Positions 61,450-64,000 of a DNA stretch of 64,000 bases are shown here, one piece after another. Position 1 is the first letter of the stretch; the number at the start of each line of letters is the position of its first letter. The DNA is from Streptomonospora mangrovi (GTDB lineage Bacteria > Actinomycetota > Actinomycetes > Streptosporangiales > Streptosporangiaceae). The stretch is from positions 1 through 64,000 of the forward strand of contig NZ_JAJAQC010000013.1 in assembly GCF_027604915.1 (NCBI RefSeq), in the 5' to 3' direction. The notes below the pieces were generated by a model, which did no database searches, was not told where the DNA came from, and saw nothing but the letters and a program-made list of their open reading frames with translations. The translations under genes and the position numbers were made by a program.

Positions 61450-61863
61450 TCAGGCGGCCTTGTTCCCCGCGACCATACCGATGATGCCCAGGACCACCCA
61501 GATCACCGCGGCGGAGGCCACGCCGGCGAACACCGCGCCGAAGAACCCCATGCTGAACAGGGAGGCCAGGGTGATGCCGACACCCGCGAGCACGGCCGGG
61601 CCGCCCGCGAAGCGCCAGGGGTACTGCCCGGCCCAGCGGCGGGCCCGGCGGTCGCCCTTGCCACCCAGCAGCGCCACGCCGCCGCCGACCAGGGCGAACC
61701 AGAAGATGGCGGTACCGATGGGGCCGGCGATGGTGACCGCCGGCAGCGCGAGAAGGAAGGACAGCGCACCGGCGACCGCACCCGCCCCCGTGGCGATGCC
61801 GGTGGGCCACATCAGTGTCGCCGCGTGCACGGGCATAAGCGAGTTTCCGCGCTCCAGCGTCAT
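61450..61863 (-). CDS. Small integral membrane protein, unknown function
   Basis: 137 residues from the ATG at 61863 (AAAGGAG 7 nt upstream). Four transmembrane helices: about 17-40, 43-62, 80-98 and 105-130 (GVASAAVIWVVLGIIGMVAG). A basic loop (GGKGDRRARRWAGQYPWR) sits between the second and third. No family recognised with certainty. Monocistronic, with hairpin terminators at its 3' end. Confidence 0.75.
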   Translation of the reverse strand: MTLERGNSLMPVHAATLMWPTGIATGAGAVAGALSFLLALPAVTIAGPIGTAIFWFALVGGGVALLGGKGDRRARRWAGQYPWRFAGGPAVLAGVGITLASLFSMGFFGAVFAGVASAAVIWVVLGIIGMVAGNKAA

Positions 61864-62135
61864 GTCTGCTCCTTTGAGTCCGGCTGGTCCGAGCCGGGCC
61901 GTCCAGCCTGTCTCCGCCAAGGATGCCCGCCCGGTGGCGGACCTACATCAGGGCACATCCCTGACTTACCCCTGACGGAGGGTTCCGGCACCTGCCCCGG
62001 CCCCCGGCCGCCGCGCGAGCGGGAGAGGTCAGGGGCCTGCCCCGCGCGCGGCGGAACGGTCCCACCCCGCCCAACGAGCGGCCGGAGCGGGAAGTGCCCG
62101 GCCGGGCGCGCCCCCGCCGATCCCGGCCACCCGGT

Positions 62136-63065
62136 TCACCGGTGCCCGGAGTGGTCGGGCCGGGGCACCGCGGCCGCCGCGGACTCCAGCCATTCGGGGC
62201 CGACCACCGCCGTGCGCTCGGCGCCGGCGAAGGCGCCGGGGCGGTCGGTGACGGCCACGGTGAACGCGCCGGGCGCCCCCGCCGCACCCGGGGCGCCCGG
62301 CGCGCCCGCCGCGGCGGCTGCCACTTCCACACCGGGCACGGGCGGCGGTGCCGTGCCGGCGCCGTCCGTCACCAGCACGGTCCGCGGATACCACAGGTGC
62401 AGCCCGGCGGGCGCCAGCCCGGCCGGCAGCGCGCCCGCCGCGACCCCGGCCGCGCCGAGGGCCGCCAGGTCGTCGCGCAGCCGCAGCAGCGCCGCCCCGC
62501 CGTCGGGGTCGGGGCCGCCCGCCGCGCCCCCGGCGGCGTCCCCGCCCGTGCGCGCCAGCACCGCCGCGGCGTCGACCACCAGCGCCAGGCGGTGGGCCAG
62601 CGCCTCGCGCAGCAGCGGCCAGGTGCTGCCGAAGGCGGGCAGCAGCCGCAGGCCGTCGATGTCGGCGACGTCCACCCAGCGCAGGTCGTCGCTCTCCCAG
62701 TTGGCCGGCTCCAGGTCGGCGGCCGCGGCCGTGCGCGCCAGCACGGTGTCGTAGCGCCACACCGTGTGCTCCTGGCGGTGGAGGCCGATCAACTCGATGT
62801 CGCCGACGTCGCCGGCGACCTCCTCGCCGAACTCGCGCAGCGCCGCCGAGACGGAGTCCTCGTCGCTGTTCATGGCGCCGCCGGGAACCCCCCAGGTGCC
62901 GCCCTGGTGGCTCCACACCGCGCGGTGCTGCATCAGCACCCGGCCGCCGCCCGCGCCGCCGGAGTCCGCGCACAGCAGCAGTCCCGCGCTGCCGTAACGG
63001 CCCCAGCGGCGCGAGCCGTCGGGCAGGTGGACCCAGCCGTCGCCGTCGCCCGAATCCGCGCTCAT
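62136..63065 (-). CDS. Nudix hydrolase with degenerate C-terminal PIN/NYN-like domain
   Basis: 309 residues from the ATG at 63065 (GGAGGTGG upstream). The Nudix domain is at about 8-160 with a near-complete box (GGAMNSDED...REFGEEV). The C-terminal part about 165-305 has ALVVDAAAVLART and RTVLVTDGAG-like strands of an NYN/PIN-like domain seen in streptomycete homologues. Here its DAAN motif is DAAA and a long Ala/Gly/Pro insert is present. Hydrolysis of a nucleoside diphosphate derivative is likely. The C-terminal nuclease-like domain is probably inactive. Confidence 0.85.
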   Translation of the reverse strand: MSADSGDGDGWVHLPDGSRRWGRYGSAGLLLCADSGGAGGGRVLMQHRAVWSHQGGTWGVPGGAMNSDEDSVSAALREFGEEVAGDVGDIELIGLHRQEHTVWRYDTVLARTAAAADLEPANWESDDLRWVDVADIDGLRLLPAFGSTWPLLREALAHRLALVVDAAAVLARTGGDAAGGAAGGPDPDGGAALLRLRDDLAALGAAGVAAGALPAGLAPAGLHLWYPRTVLVTDGAGTAPPPVPGVEVAAAAAGAPGAPGAAGAPGAFTVAVTDRPGAFAGAERTAVVGPEWLESAAAAVPRPDHSGHR

Positions 63066-63300
63066 CCCACCTCCAGGTCGGCCGCGGCGCCCTGCGCCGC
63101 GGCGGTCGGCGCCGTGCGCCGCTCGCCGTGTCGTCGTGCCGGCATGCCTCATGCCGCCGTGCCGTCGTGCTGGCACCAGTGTCCAGCCTCGCCCCCCGGC
63201 GGGGGAGGCCGTTGCGCCCGTCCCACCCTGCACACCGCGGCCGACTCCGGCCAGTGCCCAAGCCCCCCGGATCGGGGCGGACCGCTAAAATTCCACCGCG

Positions 63301-64000
63301 ATGACCTTCCGGACGGCGCCCCCGGCCCCCGCCCCCGCACCCTCGGCGGCGGTGTCGGTCGTGAGACTGCCCCTCTACACCCTCGACCTCGCGAGGCGGT
63401 ACTGGGCGCCTTTGCTGTGCGTGTACCTGGCCGGGTCGTTCATCCACGACATGATCATGCGCAGCCTGGTCTTCGTGGCCGACTTCGACCAGAACATCGC
63501 GCTGATCGGCGTCGCGCTGGCCACCCTGGTCGAGCTGACGATGTTCATCGTGATGTTCCACATGCTGCGGCCGGCCCTGCCCACGGTCGACACCGAACTG
63601 GTGTCCTCGCGCACGGGCACCGTCGGCGAGCGCGAGCGGCGCTGGGTCGACGCGGTGGCCATGGCGATCCTGCCGTTCCTGATCTTCTACAACGCCTGGG
63701 GCGTCTTCGAGGACGAGTTCCGCCAGTACACGACCACCCTGTTCAACGAGCGGGGCTTTGGGATGTGGACCGACACCGCGTTCCTCAACGCGCTCGGCCT
63801 GCCGCTGGCGATCGCCCTCACCGCCTACCTGCTGCGGGTCATCTGCGACCGCTACTACACCAAGACGGACAACAAGGCGCTCGGGCTGCTGTCGGTGGTC
63901 TTCGAGGCCAACTGGATGTTCTTCGCCTGCTTCTCCACGGCGCACATCTTCTCCTCCATCCAGGAGTGGGCGGCCGACCGCCGGGTCTGGGTGGAGTCCA
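63301..64000 (+). CDS. Multi-pass membrane protein (partial, runs off the right edge)
   Basis: An open frame of 233 codons from the ATG at 63301 to the window edge, with good actinobacterial codon use. A Pro/Ala N-terminus precedes at least four transmembrane helices: about 37-57 (PLLCVYLAGSFIHDMIM), 70-95 (ALIGVALATLVELTMFIVMF), 120-140 and 165-185, with further ones beyond. No family recognised. Divergent from the Nudix gene. No clear Shine-Dalgarno, so it may be leaderless or start slightly elsewhere. Confidence 0.7.
   Translation, partial: MTFRTAPPAPAPAPSAAVSVVRLPLYTLDLARRYWAPLLCVYLAGSFIHDMIMRSLVFVADFDQNIALIGVALATLVELTMFIVMFHMLRPALPTVDTELVSSRTGTVGERERRWVDAVAMAILPFLIFYNAWGVFEDEFRQYTTTLFNERGFGMWTDTAFLNALGLPLAIALTAYLLRVICDRYYTKTDNKALGLLSVVFEANWMFFACFSTAHIFSSIQEWAADRRVWVES

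Overview
This is very GC-rich actinobacterial DNA with GTG/TTG starts, SARP and LacI regulators, Bpa, CrgA and PASTA kinases. Gene order and protein style point to the Streptosporangiales, most likely a Nocardiopsaceae relative (Nocardiopsis / Streptomonospora / Thermobifida type); the genus is inference. The core block ppiA - rhomboid - crgA - pknB - second kinase - pbpA - rodA - pstP - fhaB - fhaA - tRNA-Leu is the conserved origin-proximal segment of actinobacterial chromosomes. serS, pheA and bpa further right fit the same neighbourhood.

Region 1 (1-7757) is the right part of an actinomycete integrative and conjugative element (AICE, pSAM2-like). Read leftwards on the minus strand it holds a GntR regulator, a Pra-like activator, a small protein, an FtsK-type DNA translocase (Tra) and a RepSA-like replication initiator cut by the window edge. 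Further right come three small genes, a second GntR regulator (KorSA-like) and a divergent Nudix protein resembling the pSAM2 immunity factor Pif. Then follow a highly structured non-coding stretch and a low-GC three-gene cargo operon of unknown function. The element ends in a 47-nt copy of the 3' half of tRNA-Ala(TGC), followed by the tRNA's terminator. So the element sits in the alaT gene that in actinobacteria lies between gyrA and ppiA; intact alaT, int and xis should lie left of the window.

Region 2 (7758-27700) is lineage-specific chromosome. It has a diverged second copy of one element gene, a haloacetate-dehalogenase-like hydrolase, a DUF4097 / S9-peptidase fusion, an AfsR-type SARP regulator, an aldo/keto reductase with an XRE regulator, and a TetR regulator with two convergent cytochromes P450 (one without the ExxR motif). 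It also has a TetR / DrrC-type UvrA-like resistance pair sharing a clear operator, and several small membrane or effector-binding proteins.

Region 3 (27967-39613) is the core growth and division block. Peptidyl-prolyl isomerase and a rhomboid protease are on plus. On minus, a tightly overlapping operon fhaA-fhaB-pstP-rodA-pbpA-kinase-pknB, with crgA beyond, couples Ser/Thr phosphorylation to peptidoglycan synthesis.

Region 4 (39614-64000) mixes housekeeping and regulatory genes: an SSI-type lipoprotein, a rhodanese, a PAS-GAF-PAS histidine kinase, an anti-sigma kinase and an STAS antagonist, a glycosyltransferase, pheA, serS, bpa, a quinone oxidoreductase, a proline-rich MinD-like ATPase, tRNA-Ser, a LacI regulator, and a CPA2 antiporter carrying a UBP zinc finger. 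It also has a thioesterase, a second DnaN-like sliding clamp, a PPOX protein, a DUF2786 protein, a Nudix protein and a membrane protein cut by the right edge. Two small groups of DnaA boxes (near 29.5 kb and 60.4 kb) fit a position close to oriC.
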